DNA from: SAR86 cluster bacterium
GTDB taxonomy: Bacteria > Pseudomonadota > Gammaproteobacteria > Magnimaribacterales > AG-339-G14
DNA: 64,000 bases
Reading direction: 5' to 3'
Assembly (NCBI GenBank): GCA_023703675.1
Contig: CP097974.1
Span: 271,288-335,287, forward strand
Shown here: piece after piece, positions 1 to 9,924 of the stretch
Layout of the letters: every line of letters begins with the position of its first letter
How positions within the stretch are numbered: position 1 is the stretch's first letter
Made by a program: the position numbers and the translations under genes
The notes under the pieces: generated by a model
What the model saw: the letters and a program-made list of their open reading frames with translations, nothing else
Told to the model about the DNA's origin: nothing
Databases searched by the model: none

Positions 1-1254
1 ATCTCAAGGGTTTTTGGGTATCTTCGTGATCTAACATTAGCGGCTTTTTTAGGAGCTGGACAAATTTATGACATATTCGTTGTAATATTCAGAATCCCTA
101 ATGTCTTCAGGAGTTTTTTTGGAGAAGGAGCAATGGCACAATCTCTTGTTCCAAGCATTATCGAAGCAAAAGAAAATATAAATAATTTTCTAAATCAAAT
201 TTTTTCTTTGTTACTTTTTTCTTTATTGATTTTTGTTGGATTAGCTGAGGTATTTCCTAAATTATTTGTTTCCCTTTTTGCACCTGGTTTTATTTATGAT
301 GAAGAAAAGTTTCTAGATGCCACGAATTTTTTGAGAATTGTATTCCCTTACATACTTTTGATTTCTCTTACTGCATTTTTTGGGGCAATACAAAATTCTA
401 GGAAAATCTTTCAATTTGTAGCTGCGACTCCAATTTTTTTTAATCTTAGTTTAATTTGTTTCGCTTTTTCATTTGCTGAACTTTCTTTAAAAGTTTTAGG
501 AATTTCAGTATTAACTGCTGGACTGATTCAATTAATTTTAAATTTCTCTGTTGTGGCTTATTTCGGAATTTTTCCAAAACTCACATTGACTTTTGATCGT
601 GAAATTCTCAATTCCTTCTTCAACAAATTCATTCCCGCAATTTTCGCAGCTGGCGTTTATCAGTTAAATGTTTTAGTAGATACGATATTCGCTTCATTTC
701 TGATAACTGGCAGCCCAACTTGGTTGTATTTATCTGAGAGACTAATTCAATTTCCTCTTGGTCTGTTCGGAGTGGCAGTTGCACTTGTTTCTTTACCAAA
801 CTTAACAGAACTTTTTATACAAAAAGATATGAAACAAATAAGTTCACATAGTTTTAAAATTTTGAGAGTTTTATTTTTAATGGGATTTGGATGTTTCTTA
901 GGGGCTTACTTCCTTGGCGACTACATAATTGAAATCCTCTTTAAGAGAGGTGAATTTTCTTCTTTTGATGTAGGAATGACTTTTTTAGCTCTTCAGGGGT
1001 ATGCTATTTCGCTCATCTTTTTATTACCTCAAAAATATTTTAATAGTCTTTTCTTTGCGATTTCAAAAACAAATATGGTTGTTTATACTGGATTGTTATC
1101 ACTTTTAGCTAATTTGATCTTGAATTATTATTTTATTTTTATAATAGATTTAGGCCATTTTGGATTGGCTCTCGCAACTTCTATTAGCAGCATAATAGTC
1201 TTTTTTGTAAGCTTGTATTGGCTGTTGAGTAGAAAAATTTTATTGGCTTTTTAA
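1..1254 (+). CDS. murJ: Lipid II flippase MurJ (5' end cut by window; short C-terminus)
   Basis: Flips the peptidoglycan precursor lipid II across the inner membrane. The frame is open from base 1, before the first internal ATG at 133. Those 44 upstream codons carry the MurJ N-terminal signature (SRVFGYLRD, then RIPNVFRSFFGEGA), so only about 16 residues are missing at the edge. The central SERLIQFPLG segment holds the arginine expected in the MurJ cavity. Many hydrophobic segments follow. The protein stops after HFGLALATSISS and one more helix, about 75 residues earlier than E. coli MurJ, so transmembrane helices 13-14 appear to be absent. ribF begins 2 bases after the stop. Identity is secure; the true start lies outside the window. 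Confidence 0.93.
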   Translation: MSRVFGYLRDLTLAAFLGAGQIYDIFVVIFRIPNVFRSFFGEGAMAQSLVPSIIEAKENINNFLNQIFSLLLFSLLIFVGLAEVFPKLFVSLFAPGFIYDEEKFLDATNFLRIVFPYILLISLTAFFGAIQNSRKIFQFVAATPIFFNLSLICFAFSFAELSLKVLGISVLTAGLIQLILNFSVVAYFGIFPKLTLTFDREILNSFFNKFIPAIFAAGVYQLNVLVDTIFASFLITGSPTWLYLSERLIQFPLGLFGVAVALVSLPNLTELFIQKDMKQISSHSFKILRVLFLMGFGCFLGAYFLGDYIIEILFKRGEFSSFDVGMTFLALQGYAISLIFLLPQKYFNSLFFAISKTNMVVYTGLLSLLANLILNYYFIFIIDLGHFGLALATSISSIIVFFVSLYWLLSRKILLAF

Positions 1255-1256
1255 CA

Positions 1257-2204
1257 ATGTATTTAATAAGAGGACTTAAAAACATAAATCTCTTTAAGGA
1301 AAGATTTTCTGATTTTAGAGTCATTGCAACCATAGGAAATTTTGATGGACTACATCTAGGGCATCAAAAAATTATTTCGGACATGAAAAATATTGCTAAT
1401 GAAAAAAAACTAAAAACAATGGTAATTTTTACTGAACCACATGCAAAAGAATTTTTTGCTGAAAGCTCTAATTCCTCGTCTCAGCCAAGCAGAATATCGC
1501 CTTGGCGTGATAAATTTCAAAGATTAAAAGCACAAGGAGTAGATTTTGCTTTCTATTTAAACTTTAACAAAAAATTACAATCGATGACCCCCGAAAAATT
1601 CATAAATAACGTTCTAGGAAATTTAAACATTCATTATTTAACTATCGGGGATGACTTTAAGTTTGGAAATCGTAGAAAAGGTGATTATGAGATGCTTGAA
1701 AACTGGGGCAGTCTTAATGATGTTATTGTTCAACAAACTCCAACATATCTCAGGGGAGATAGAAGGTACAGTAGTTCCTGGATAAGGGAGGCACTTGATA
1801 AAGATGATTTTGAATTGGCAGCTGAATTGCTCGGAAGAAGATATACTTTTTCTGGCAAAGTAGTTAGTGGAAACAGTTTAGGCAGAACTATTGGAGTTCC
1901 AACAGCAAATTTGTGGCTGCCTAAAAGTAACCTGCCTATAAAGGGTGTGTATGCAGTAAAAGTTCACTATGAAAAAGAAATTCTTTTGGGCATTGCAAAT
2001 ATGGGAATAAGACCTACCATTGGTGGGGAAAATCCAGTCTTAGAAGTTCATATATTTGATTTCGATAAAAATTTATATGGGAAAAGAATTGAAGTTGAAT
2101 TTTGTAATAAAATAAGAGAAGAAAAAAAGTTTTCAAACCTCGAAGAATTGAAATCGCAAATCCATAAAGATATTGAATTGTCTAAAAATCTATTAATTTC
2201 GTGA
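1257..2204 (+). CDS. ribF: Bifunctional riboflavin kinase / FAD synthetase
   Basis: Makes FMN from riboflavin and then FAD, in the cytoplasm. The N-terminal adenylyltransferase half shows the GNFDGLHLGH nucleotide-binding motif at residues 27-36. The C-terminal flavokinase half shows GRTIGVPTANL near residue 210 and a GIRPTIGG...LEVHIFDF segment. At 315 residues it is full length for the family. It starts 2 bases after murJ, and its stop overlaps the GTG start of ileS by 4 bases (GTGA), as expected for a co-transcribed murJ-ribF-ileS-lspA-ispH operon. Confidence 0.96.
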   Translation: MYLIRGLKNINLFKERFSDFRVIATIGNFDGLHLGHQKIISDMKNIANEKKLKTMVIFTEPHAKEFFAESSNSSSQPSRISPWRDKFQRLKAQGVDFAFYLNFNKKLQSMTPEKFINNVLGNLNIHYLTIGDDFKFGNRRKGDYEMLENWGSLNDVIVQQTPTYLRGDRRYSSSWIREALDKDDFELAAELLGRRYTFSGKVVSGNSLGRTIGVPTANLWLPKSNLPIKGVYAVKVHYEKEILLGIANMGIRPTIGGENPVLEVHIFDFDKNLYGKRIEVEFCNKIREEKKFSNLEELKSQIHKDIELSKNLLIS

Positions 2205-4990
2205 AACAACTTAAGGAAACATTAAATTTACCTACTACCAGGTTTTCCATGAAAGCGAATCTTTCACAAAAAGAACCAGGAATATTAGAGTATTGGAAAG
2301 AAATTAATCTATATCAACTGATTCAAAACAAGAATAAGGGCAAACCTTCGTTTAATCTTCATGATGGACCTCCATATGCAAATGGGCCTATTCATTTAGG
2401 CCACACTGTAAATAAAATTCTAAAAGACATAATCATTAAGACCAAAAATTTCTCTGGATATTCTGCGCCTTATGTTCCAGGATGGGATTGTCACGGACTT
2501 CCAATCGAGCTAAATGTTGAAAAAAAATATGGAAAAGCTAAGAAGGATTTATCTATTGATGAATTTAGACTTCGTTGCAGAGATTATGCCAATCAACAAG
2601 TTGCCATTCAAAAAAAAGATTTTATTAGACTTGGAGTGCTAGGGGATTGGGAAAATCCATACAAATCTATGGACTTTGAATTCGAAGCAAATATTGTTCG
2701 AGCGCTTGGAAAAGTTATAGAAGCAGGGCATTTATCAAGGGGATTTAAACCTGTTTATTGGTGTGAAAATTGTGCATCTGCTCTTGCAGAAGCGGAGGTT
2801 GAATACATTGAAAAAGAATCAAATGCTATTGATTTTTTATTCCCTGTTGATTCTAAGTTATTGGAGAAAGTATTTAACTTGAAAATAAATTTCGACTGTT
2901 ATGTTGCTTCATGGACAACAACGCCCTGGACTATTCCTGCTAATAAAGCTATATCTGTTAATCCAGATCTAGAATATGAGCTAATTGAATTAGAGGTTAA
3001 TAAAAGAAAATTAATTTTAGTTGTTGCATCAAGTCTTAAAGAAAAAACCTTAGAACGATATGAAGTTACCAACAATAATTCTTTAGGAAAAAGCTTAGGA
3101 AAAGAACTAGAAGGCATTGTTTGTAAGCATCCTTTGTTGGATCAAGAGTCTCCAATTATTTTAGGCTCCCATGTTACTGATGAAATGGGAACGGGACTTG
3201 TTCATACCGCTCCAGCTCATGGTTTAGAAGATTATGAAGCATGTAAAAATTATAACTTTGATTCTTCTAGCCTAGTTCAAGCTGATGGAAAATTTGCAAA
3301 AGATACTCCATTTGTAGGCGGAAAAAAATTAGATGAAGCAAACGAAATTGTTATAGACGAGTTAAACAAAATGAAGCTTTTGTTTTCAAAAAATAAGTTT
3401 AGACATAGTTTTCCGCATTGTTGGAGACATAAAACCCCACTTTTTTTTCGTGCTACTCCTCAATGGTTTATTTCTATGGATAAAAATAAACTTCTTGAAG
3501 AATGTCTATCAAAAATTGAGGAAATAAATTGGTTACCTGATTGGGGTAAATCAAGAATAAATTCTATGATGTCGGAACGACCTGATTGGTGTATCTCCAG
3601 ACAGAGACATTGGGGAGCTCCAATTCCTTTATTTGTAAATAAATCTTCCGGAAAGATTCATAAAGATACAATAAAGATAATCGAAATGGTTGCAGATGAA
3701 ATTGAAAAAAATGGTGCTGAAAGTTGGTTTACCTCTGATCCATCGAAATTTTTAGGAGATGATTCCGATGAATATGAAAAAATTACTGATACCTTGGACG
3801 TTTGGTTCGATTCTGGCGTGACTCATTATTGTTCAAATTACCAAGCAAAAGATTCAATAGTCCCTGCGGATTTGTATTTAGAAGGTTCTGATCAACACAG
3901 AGGTTGGTTTCAATCTTCACTACTTACTGGTCTAGCAATTAATAATGAATCGCCTTATCGGACAGCATTAACGCATGGATTTGTTGTTGATGCCGATGGT
4001 AGAAAAATGTCTAAATCTCTAGGCAATGTAATTTCACCTCAATCTATATGGAATAAAAAGGGGGCAGATATTTTAAGAGCATGGACAGCATCAACAGATT
4101 TCAGAAATGAAATGAATTTTTCAGAAGAATCTCTTGAAAGAACAAGCGATGCTTATAGAAGAATTAGAAATACGCTGAGATTTTTAATGGGCAACCTGAA
4201 TGAATTTAATTTCCAAAGAGATAAGATAAATCCTGAGAATTATTCAGAACTTGATAAGTGGATTATCATGAAGGGAATAGAGCTCCAAGAAGAAGTAATC
4301 AAAGACTATGACAGTTACGAAATTCACTTAGCTTTCCAAAAAATTTTAAATTTTTGCACCAACGAACTTGGCGGTTTTTACTTAGATATTATTAAAGATC
4401 GACTTTACACTTCTAAGAGAGACGGGGTTGCAAGAAAGTCAGCACAATCAGCGATGTTTCAAATTTACTCTTCATTAGTAACTTTAATTGCTCCAATACT
4501 CTCTTTCACGGCCGAAGAAGCATTTGTTGAAATGAGTGGCGAAGGTTCCTCAATTTTTCTAGGTGAGTGGTTCAATGATTGGGAAACTTTTGATTCCAAG
4601 ATTGATGAAGATTTGTGGGTCAAACTTATCTCTTTGAGAGACGAGGTAAATAAAGAAATTGAAGAAAAAAGAAACTTAAATGAAATTGGATCTTCCTTAG
4701 AAGCTAAGGTAGATCTGAGTTGTGATGATGGGCTTTTCATGAGGCTAAACGACCTTAAAGATGAGTTAAAATTTCTGTTCATTTCTTCTGACGTAGATTT
4801 AAAATTAGATGAACAAAATTCAAAAAATTTATCCGAAGAAGTAAAAATAAAAGTCTCAAAAAGTTCAAACAAAAAGTGCGACAGATGCTGGCATCACGTA
4901 GATAGACTAATAAAATATCAAGACGAAAATATTTGTTTGAGATGCCAAGAAAACATAGACGGTTCTGGAGAAATAAGATTATTTTTCTGA
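2201..4990 (+). CDS. ileS: Isoleucyl-tRNA synthetase
   Basis: Class I synthetase that charges tRNA-Ile. The HIGH-type motif PIHLGH is at residues 63-68 and KMSKS is near residue 601, with an editing domain between them (WTTTPWTIPANKA, GTGLVHTAPAHG). The C-terminus has the zinc-binding cysteine set (CDRCW...CLRC). Its 929 residues are close to the E. coli length. The start is GTG at 2201, coupled to the ribF stop; the next codons match the usual N-terminus (KETLNLP). lspA begins 4 bases after the stop. Confidence 0.97.
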   Translation: MKQLKETLNLPTTRFSMKANLSQKEPGILEYWKEINLYQLIQNKNKGKPSFNLHDGPPYANGPIHLGHTVNKILKDIIIKTKNFSGYSAPYVPGWDCHGLPIELNVEKKYGKAKKDLSIDEFRLRCRDYANQQVAIQKKDFIRLGVLGDWENPYKSMDFEFEANIVRALGKVIEAGHLSRGFKPVYWCENCASALAEAEVEYIEKESNAIDFLFPVDSKLLEKVFNLKINFDCYVASWTTTPWTIPANKAISVNPDLEYELIELEVNKRKLILVVASSLKEKTLERYEVTNNNSLGKSLGKELEGIVCKHPLLDQESPIILGSHVTDEMGTGLVHTAPAHGLEDYEACKNYNFDSSSLVQADGKFAKDTPFVGGKKLDEANEIVIDELNKMKLLFSKNKFRHSFPHCWRHKTPLFFRATPQWFISMDKNKLLEECLSKIEEINWLPDWGKSRINSMMSERPDWCISRQRHWGAPIPLFVNKSSGKIHKDTIKIIEMVADEIEKNGAESWFTSDPSKFLGDDSDEYEKITDTLDVWFDSGVTHYCSNYQAKDSIVPADLYLEGSDQHRGWFQSSLLTGLAINNESPYRTALTHGFVVDADGRKMSKSLGNVISPQSIWNKKGADILRAWTASTDFRNEMNFSEESLERTSDAYRRIRNTLRFLMGNLNEFNFQRDKINPENYSELDKWIIMKGIELQEEVIKDYDSYEIHLAFQKILNFCTNELGGFYLDIIKDRLYTSKRDGVARKSAQSAMFQIYSSLVTLIAPILSFTAEEAFVEMSGEGSSIFLGEWFNDWETFDSKIDEDLWVKLISLRDEVNKEIEEKRNLNEIGSSLEAKVDLSCDDGLFMRLNDLKDELKFLFISSDVDLKLDEQNSKNLSEEVKIKVSKSSNKKCDRCWHHVDRLIKYQDENICLRCQENIDGSGEIRLFF

Positions 4991-4994
4991 TTGA

Positions 4995-5468
4995 ATGAAA
5001 TTTTTTTTAGTTGTTTTATTAGCTTCATTGATAAGTCTTGATCAATTATCTAAAGCTTGGATTTATAAAAATTTTGAAGTTTTTCAATCCTTAGAAGTCT
5101 TTTATTTCCTAAACTTCACGTTTGTTAAAAACTACGGCTTTGCTTTTAGCTTTTTGAACGATGAAAGCTTAAATTTAAATGCTCTAATAGGTGTTTTAAT
5201 TTTTTTTATTTGTGTTTATTTAGCTTATTTTATTTTTTTAAAAGCACATAAAGAGATCCTATTAAAAAATCAGTTAATGAGTTTTAGTCTGATTTTAGCA
5301 GGCGGATTGGGGAATTTACTGGATAGATTGATGTATGGATATGTAATCGATTTTATTGATATAACATTCAATCCTTACGTGTTCAATTTAGCAGATTCTT
5401 ATGTCACTATAGGATTGATAATGTATGTTATTTTTTCTCTGAAAAGTAAGCCTTATGAAAAGAATTAA
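4995..5468 (+). CDS. lspA: Lipoprotein signal peptidase (signal peptidase II)
   Basis: Inner-membrane aspartyl protease that removes signal peptides from diacylglyceryl-modified prolipoproteins. It has four hydrophobic segments in 157 residues. The two catalytic aspartates lie in GNLLDR (Asp110) and FNLADS (Asp134), and the conserved N-terminal DQLSKAW and VKNYGFAFSF segments are present. It overlaps ispH by 14 bases. In Pseudomonas the prolyl isomerase gene fkpB sits between lspA and ispH; here there is no room for it. Confidence 0.96.
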   Translation: MKFFLVVLLASLISLDQLSKAWIYKNFEVFQSLEVFYFLNFTFVKNYGFAFSFLNDESLNLNALIGVLIFFICVYLAYFIFLKAHKEILLKNQLMSFSLILAGGLGNLLDRLMYGYVIDFIDITFNPYVFNLADSYVTIGLIMYVIFSLKSKPYEKN

Positions 5469-6390
5469 GCTAGCGAATCCAAGGGGTTTTTGTGCTGGGG
5501 TAGATAGAGCAATTGACATAGTTTCGAAAGCATTAGAGATTTACGATGATCCAGTTTATGTCAGACATGAGGTTGTCCATAACAGAAAAGTAGTTGACGA
5601 TCTCAAATCAAGAGGTGCTGTGTTTGTAGAAGAACTATCAGAAATTCCTGACGATGGCATTACCATTTTCTCAGCACACGGAATTTCAGCATCTGTAGAA
5701 AATGAAGCTGAAGATAGAAAATTAAAATTCTTTGATGCAACTTGCCCTTTGGTTTCAAAAGTACACAAAGAAGTTATTAGGTTTGCTAGCGCAGGTAAAG
5801 ACATAATTATGATTGGTCATAAAAATCATCCAGAGGTTGAAGGAACTCTTGGAAGATTTCCGGAGCATTCTCGAGGAAAAATGTATTTGGTAGAAAATTT
5901 AGAACAGGCTAAAACTATAAAGGTTAATCAACCAGATAATTTATGTTTAGTAACACAAACAACTTTGTCTGTTTCAGATACGGAAGAAATTGTAGAAGAA
6001 TTGAAGACTAGATTTCCTCTAATGCAAGAGCCAAAATCTGAAGACATATGCTATGCCACTCAAAATAGACAAGATGCCGTAAAGCAACTAGCTTTAGAAT
6101 CGGATTTAATAATTGTGGTTGGATCTCAGAATAGCTCGAATTCAACCAGGCTAAAAGAGTTAGCAGAAAATTGTGGAGTTAAGTCTGTGCTTTTAGACGA
6201 ACCAGAGAAAATAAATCTATTAGACTTGAAAAATATAGAAACGATTGGAATTACTGCAGGAGCATCAGCTCCAGAAGAATTGGTTCAAGAAATGGTCAAG
6301 AAATGCAATTTGCTTGGGTATCAAATTAACGAAGAGATGGAAGGTTTGAAAGAGAAAGTATTTTTTAAATTACCCATTGAGTTGCGATGA
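5455..6390 (+). CDS. ispH: 4-hydroxy-3-methylbut-2-enyl diphosphate reductase
   Basis: Last step of the MEP isoprenoid pathway, an iron-sulfur enzyme that makes IPP and DMAPP. The three cluster cysteines are Cys13 (RGFCAGV), Cys97 (DATCPLV) and Cys199 (DICYATQNRQ). Substrate-binding histidines sit in EVVHN (His42), SAHG (His75) and KNHPEVEG (His125). SNSTRLKEL and AGASAPEELV near the C-terminus complete the active site. At 311 residues it is full length. The last codons overlap the start of the next gene by 4 bases (ATGA). Confidence 0.97.
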   Translation: MKRIKLANPRGFCAGVDRAIDIVSKALEIYDDPVYVRHEVVHNRKVVDDLKSRGAVFVEELSEIPDDGITIFSAHGISASVENEAEDRKLKFFDATCPLVSKVHKEVIRFASAGKDIIMIGHKNHPEVEGTLGRFPEHSRGKMYLVENLEQAKTIKVNQPDNLCLVTQTTLSVSDTEEIVEELKTRFPLMQEPKSEDICYATQNRQDAVKQLALESDLIIVVGSQNSSNSTRLKELAENCGVKSVLLDEPEKINLLDLKNIETIGITAGASAPEELVQEMVKKCNLLGYQINEEMEGLKEKVFFKLPIELR

Positions 6391-7628
6391 AAAAAAAAGT
6401 AGCAATTATTGGCGCTGGTATTGCAGGTACGACAACCGCTTATTCTCTTGCAAAAAACGGGATGGATGTAACTTTGATTGATTCAAGAAGGTATCCTGCA
6501 ATGGCCACCAGCTATGCTAATGGAGGGCAATTGAGTGCTAGTAACTCAGAGGTATGGAATACTCCAAAAAATCTTCTAAATGGCATGAAGTGGATGTTTA
6601 AAAAGGATGCACCTTTATTATTCAATCCTTCTCCTAGTCTTGAGAAATATAAGTGGATTTTAGGATTTCTCGTAGCTACTTTTGACGGAAAGCATAAGTC
6701 GAAAACTCAGGAAACAATTGAGTTAGCAAAAAGGGCGAGAGAGATTTATTACAAAATTTCAGATGAGGAGGGAATTGAATTTGATCTATTAAAAAAAGGT
6801 ATTCTGCATTTTTATGATACTCAAAAAGAGTTAGATTCAGCCGCCTCAAAAGCATCCTGGCTTGATCAAGAAGGAATGGAATGGGAGGTCCTAGATGCAG
6901 ATCAAGTTGAAGATCTAGAACCGGCTTTCAAGTCTACCGCTAATAAAAAAAAATTAGTCGGCGGAATTTACACGAAATCCGATGCTAGCGGAGATATTCA
7001 TAAGTTTTGTAAAAACATGCATAAACTTTTAGAAAAAAAATACGATGTCAAATCACTTTTTAATACAGAAATTGAAAGTATTTATAAAGATAGAGATAAG
7101 GTGATTTTATCCGCAGCGACGGAGACAGAAACTAAAGGATTTCATTTCGATAAAGTCGCGATTTGTGCCGGCATAGATACTCAAAAATTTGCTGACAGTC
7201 TTGGAGATAAAATGCGTGTATATCCAGTAAAGGGCTACAGTGTGACCATCCACTTAGATGACAGCGTTTCTCAAAATTCAGCCCCACACGTATCTCTTTT
7301 AGATGACCCAAAAAAGATTGTTTCTAGCCGTCTTGGGAACAGGCTAAGAGTTGCAGGAACCGCAGAGTTAGCAGGAAAAAATAAGGACATAAAACAGGAT
7401 AGAATAAGACCTTTGTTGGCTTGGGTCCGTGAATATTTTCCAAATGTTAGCACAGAAAACTATACACCTTGGGCAGGTTTGAGACCTATGACTCCTGACA
7501 TGATGCCGCTTGTGTTTGAAAGTAAAGCTAAAGGCATTTTTTATAACACTGGGCATGGCCATTTAGGATGGACTCTAGGCGCCGCTACTGGAGATTTATT
7601 GGCCTCAAAAATAATAGATGCAGATTAA
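6387..7628 (+). CDS. dadA: D-amino acid dehydrogenase (DadA-type FAD oxidoreductase)
   Basis: Oxidatively deaminates D-amino acids (classically D-alanine) to 2-oxo acids, passing electrons to the respiratory chain. The FAD-binding Rossmann motif GAGIAG is at residues 9-14. The DadA-like segments ATSYANGGQLS, KWMFKKDAPL, YPVKGYS, WAGLRPMTPD and NTGHGHLGWT all align in order with E. coli DadA. Its 413 residues are a little shorter than E. coli (432), at the C-terminus. It overlaps ampD by 11 bases. Placement next to ampD and ampG suggests turnover of wall-derived D-alanine, which is an inference. Confidence 0.88.
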   Translation: MKKKVAIIGAGIAGTTTAYSLAKNGMDVTLIDSRRYPAMATSYANGGQLSASNSEVWNTPKNLLNGMKWMFKKDAPLLFNPSPSLEKYKWILGFLVATFDGKHKSKTQETIELAKRAREIYYKISDEEGIEFDLLKKGILHFYDTQKELDSAASKASWLDQEGMEWEVLDADQVEDLEPAFKSTANKKKLVGGIYTKSDASGDIHKFCKNMHKLLEKKYDVKSLFNTEIESIYKDRDKVILSAATETETKGFHFDKVAICAGIDTQKFADSLGDKMRVYPVKGYSVTIHLDDSVSQNSAPHVSLLDDPKKIVSSRLGNRLRVAGTAELAGKNKDIKQDRIRPLLAWVREYFPNVSTENYTPWAGLRPMTPDMMPLVFESKAKGIFYNTGHGHLGWTLGAATGDLLASKIIDAD

Positions 7629-8157
7629 ATCAGGCTGGATTGCTGAAGCAAAAAAAGTAATTTCCCCAAATTTCGAGGACAGACCTTTAAATACTTCTAT
7701 AGATCTTGTAGTTATCCATTGCATAAGTCTTCCTCCGGGTGAGTTTGGGGCAAAAAATATTGATGACTTTTTTCTAAATAAATTAGATATTTCTAAGCAT
7801 CAATATTTTAAGAAAATATCTAATTTAAAAGTTTCCTCTCATTTTTTAATTGAAAGAACTGGAAATTTAAAACAATTTGTTTCAATTGATAAAAAGGCCT
7901 GGCATGCCGGAGTTTCTTCATTTGAAAATAGAGAAAATTGTAATGATTTCTCTATAGGTATCGAGCTTGAAGGAACTGATGATTCAAAGTATGAAAAAGA
8001 TCAATACAATACTTTGATAAAGTTAGTGACTTCATTGATGCGAAAATATCCAAACATTACCAAGGAGAGAATAGTTGGGCATTCGGAGATAGCTCCAAAA
8101 AGAAAAACTGATCCAGGAATAAAATTTGACTGGGATTATATAAAATCTAAAATTTAG
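7618..8157 (+). CDS. ampD: 1,6-anhydro-N-acetylmuramyl-L-alanine amidase AmpD
   Basis: Cytoplasmic zinc amidase that cleaves the peptide from anhydro-MurNAc during peptidoglycan recycling. The zinc ligands of the amidase_2 fold are His34 (VVIHCIS), His155 (VGHSEIAP) and Asp165 (KTDPG), with catalytic Glu116 (IGIELEG). SSHFLIERTG and AWHAGVSSF are typical of the family. At 179 residues it matches E. coli AmpD (183). The ampG-type permease lies one gene downstream, so uptake and cleavage of anhydromuropeptides are encoded together. Confidence 0.95.
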   Translation: MQIKSGWIAEAKKVISPNFEDRPLNTSIDLVVIHCISLPPGEFGAKNIDDFFLNKLDISKHQYFKKISNLKVSSHFLIERTGNLKQFVSIDKKAWHAGVSSFENRENCNDFSIGIELEGTDDSKYEKDQYNTLIKLVTSLMRKYPNITKERIVGHSEIAPKRKTDPGIKFDWDYIKSKI

Positions 8158-8159
8158 TT

Positions 8160-8642
8160 ATGCCTTCCTTTGACATAGAATCTAAAGTAGACAACCATGA
8201 GCTAACAAACGCAATCGACCAATCAAATAGAGTCATTTCTAATCGTTTCGATTTTAAAAATGCAAATGCTTTGTTTGAAATAAAAGAAAATAAACTTTCA
8301 CTTTCGGCAAATGAAGTTTTTCAAATTGACCAAATGATACCTATTTTAAAGGAAAGTCTTTCGAAGCGATCTATTGACTTAAAAGCTTTAGAGTTTGGAG
8401 AAAAAACTTCTAACAACAATAAGGCTCTATTAGATGCCAACATTATCCAAGGGGTAAGTCAGGAAATTTCTAAAAAAATTATCAAAATCATTAAAGATTC
8501 AAAAATAAAAGCTCAAGGATCTATTCAAGGAGACAGCGTAAGGGTGTCAGGAAAAAAGCGGGATGATCTTCAAGCAATTATAAATTCTTTAAAGAATGAA
8601 GAATTTGAAATCCCACTACAGTTTGTAAATTTCAGAGATTAA
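8160..8642 (+). CDS. yajQ: YajQ-family nucleotide-binding protein
   Basis: Small cytoplasmic protein of two similar alpha/beta domains. Family members bind nucleotides, and some bind cyclic di-GMP and act as co-regulators. The hallmark N-terminus MPSFDIESKVD and the ISNRFDFKN segment are present, as is the C-terminal VRVSGKKRDDLQ...QFVNFRD. At 160 residues it is full length. It lies 2 bases after ampD and 1 base before ampG, so it is probably co-transcribed, though no functional link to wall recycling is visible. Confidence 0.93.
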   Translation: MPSFDIESKVDNHELTNAIDQSNRVISNRFDFKNANALFEIKENKLSLSANEVFQIDQMIPILKESLSKRSIDLKALEFGEKTSNNNKALLDANIIQGVSQEISKKIIKIIKDSKIKAQGSIQGDSVRVSGKKRDDLQAIINSLKNEEFEIPLQFVNFRD

Positions 8643-8643
8643 T

Positions 8644-9924
8644 ATGTCTTGGCTCAATTCTTTTAAGGGTTACTTGCAACCCAGAGTACTTTTAATTGCC
8701 GGACTTGGAGTTCTTTCGGGCTTACCACTGGGGCTTTTAGTTGATCCTTTAAGATATTGGTTATCGGAAATAGGTATTGAAAAATCTACTATTGGGTTGC
8801 TTTCTTTAGTAATGCTTTCCTACTCATTAAAAATGTTTTGGGCTCCTTTAGTCGATAGATTGAGAATTCCTTTTTTATCTGCGTTTGGGCAAAGAAAAAG
8901 TTGGTTGCTCCTGGCCCAAATTCTTACCTTTTTATGCATTCTCGTTGTTGGATCAATTGATCCTTCCAAAGAATTAAATTTATTTATTCTTTTCGTCTTG
9001 GGTATAAGTTTTTTTTCTGCAACTCAGGATATTTGTGTTGATGCAATGCGTATTGAATTGGTCGAAAAGAAAGCTATCGGTGAAGCCTCGGCGCTATACA
9101 TTATCGGATATAGAATCGGGGTTATTCTTCTCTCGCAGGTGATAACTTTTTACATTGCAGACTCATATGGCTGGAGTGCAGCTTATTTTAGTATCGGAGG
9201 AATTTTTATCATTGCCTCTTTAATTCTGATACTTATAGTTCCAGAGCCAGCGAGAGATGAAAAAGATTATATTTCTTTGTTAAAAAACCCTAATTTGTGG
9301 TTTAAAGATTCATTTATTCTGCCATTTACCGATTTGATTTCAAGATACAAAACTCATCTGTTCTTATTAATAGCAATTACATTTACTTATAGATTAAGCG
9401 ATATGTTTCTTGGCCCTATGGCTATGCCTTTTTATCAAGAAATTGGTTTTACAAAAATTCAGGTAGCTCAAATAACCAACTTCTATGGAATGTGGATGAC
9501 AATATTAGGCGGACTCTTTGCAGGATTAACTCTTCATAGATTCGGATTAGTTAAGAATATGATTGCAGGTGCAATATTCGTTCCATTAGCAAATATTCCT
9601 TTTATATTTTTAAATTTAATTGGCAATGATGTAAATTTCTTAATTTTTACAATTACTGTAGACAATTTCTCACAGGGATTTATTTCTGTTGTTGGGATAA
9701 CTTTTTTGTCAAATATGGTTTCTGCAACCTACACAGCAACTCAATATGCCTTGCTTTATGGTCTGGTAGTAATTCCACCAAATATAATTTCAAGTGGATC
9801 AGGATTTGTTGCGGAAGCTTACGGTTTTCAAAATTTTTTTATTCTTTGTGCTCTTTTAGGCATACCAGCTATCGTTCTAACTTTGATGGTTTGGCAGAAG
9901 AGGGAAGTTTTCGGCTTTGACTAA
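8644..9924 (+). CDS. ampG: AmpG-family muropeptide permease (MFS)
   Basis: Inner-membrane major-facilitator transporter, expected to import GlcNAc-anhydroMurNAc peptides released from the wall. It shows about 12 hydrophobic segments. The AmpG-like N-terminus reads GLLSLVMLSYSLKMFWAPLVDR, followed by GQRKSWLL and the ATQDICVDAMRIE motif. At 426 residues it is shorter than E. coli AmpG (491) but typical of the shorter AmpG relatives. The ampD gene two genes upstream supports the assignment. It overlaps the next gene by 8 bases. Confidence 0.87.
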   Translation: MSWLNSFKGYLQPRVLLIAGLGVLSGLPLGLLVDPLRYWLSEIGIEKSTIGLLSLVMLSYSLKMFWAPLVDRLRIPFLSAFGQRKSWLLLAQILTFLCILVVGSIDPSKELNLFILFVLGISFFSATQDICVDAMRIELVEKKAIGEASALYIIGYRIGVILLSQVITFYIADSYGWSAAYFSIGGIFIIASLILILIVPEPARDEKDYISLLKNPNLWFKDSFILPFTDLISRYKTHLFLLIAITFTYRLSDMFLGPMAMPFYQEIGFTKIQVAQITNFYGMWMTILGGLFAGLTLHRFGLVKNMIAGAIFVPLANIPFIFLNLIGNDVNFLIFTITVDNFSQGFISVVGITFLSNMVSATYTATQYALLYGLVVIPPNIISSGSGFVAEAYGFQNFFILCALLGIPAIVLTLMVWQKREVFGFD

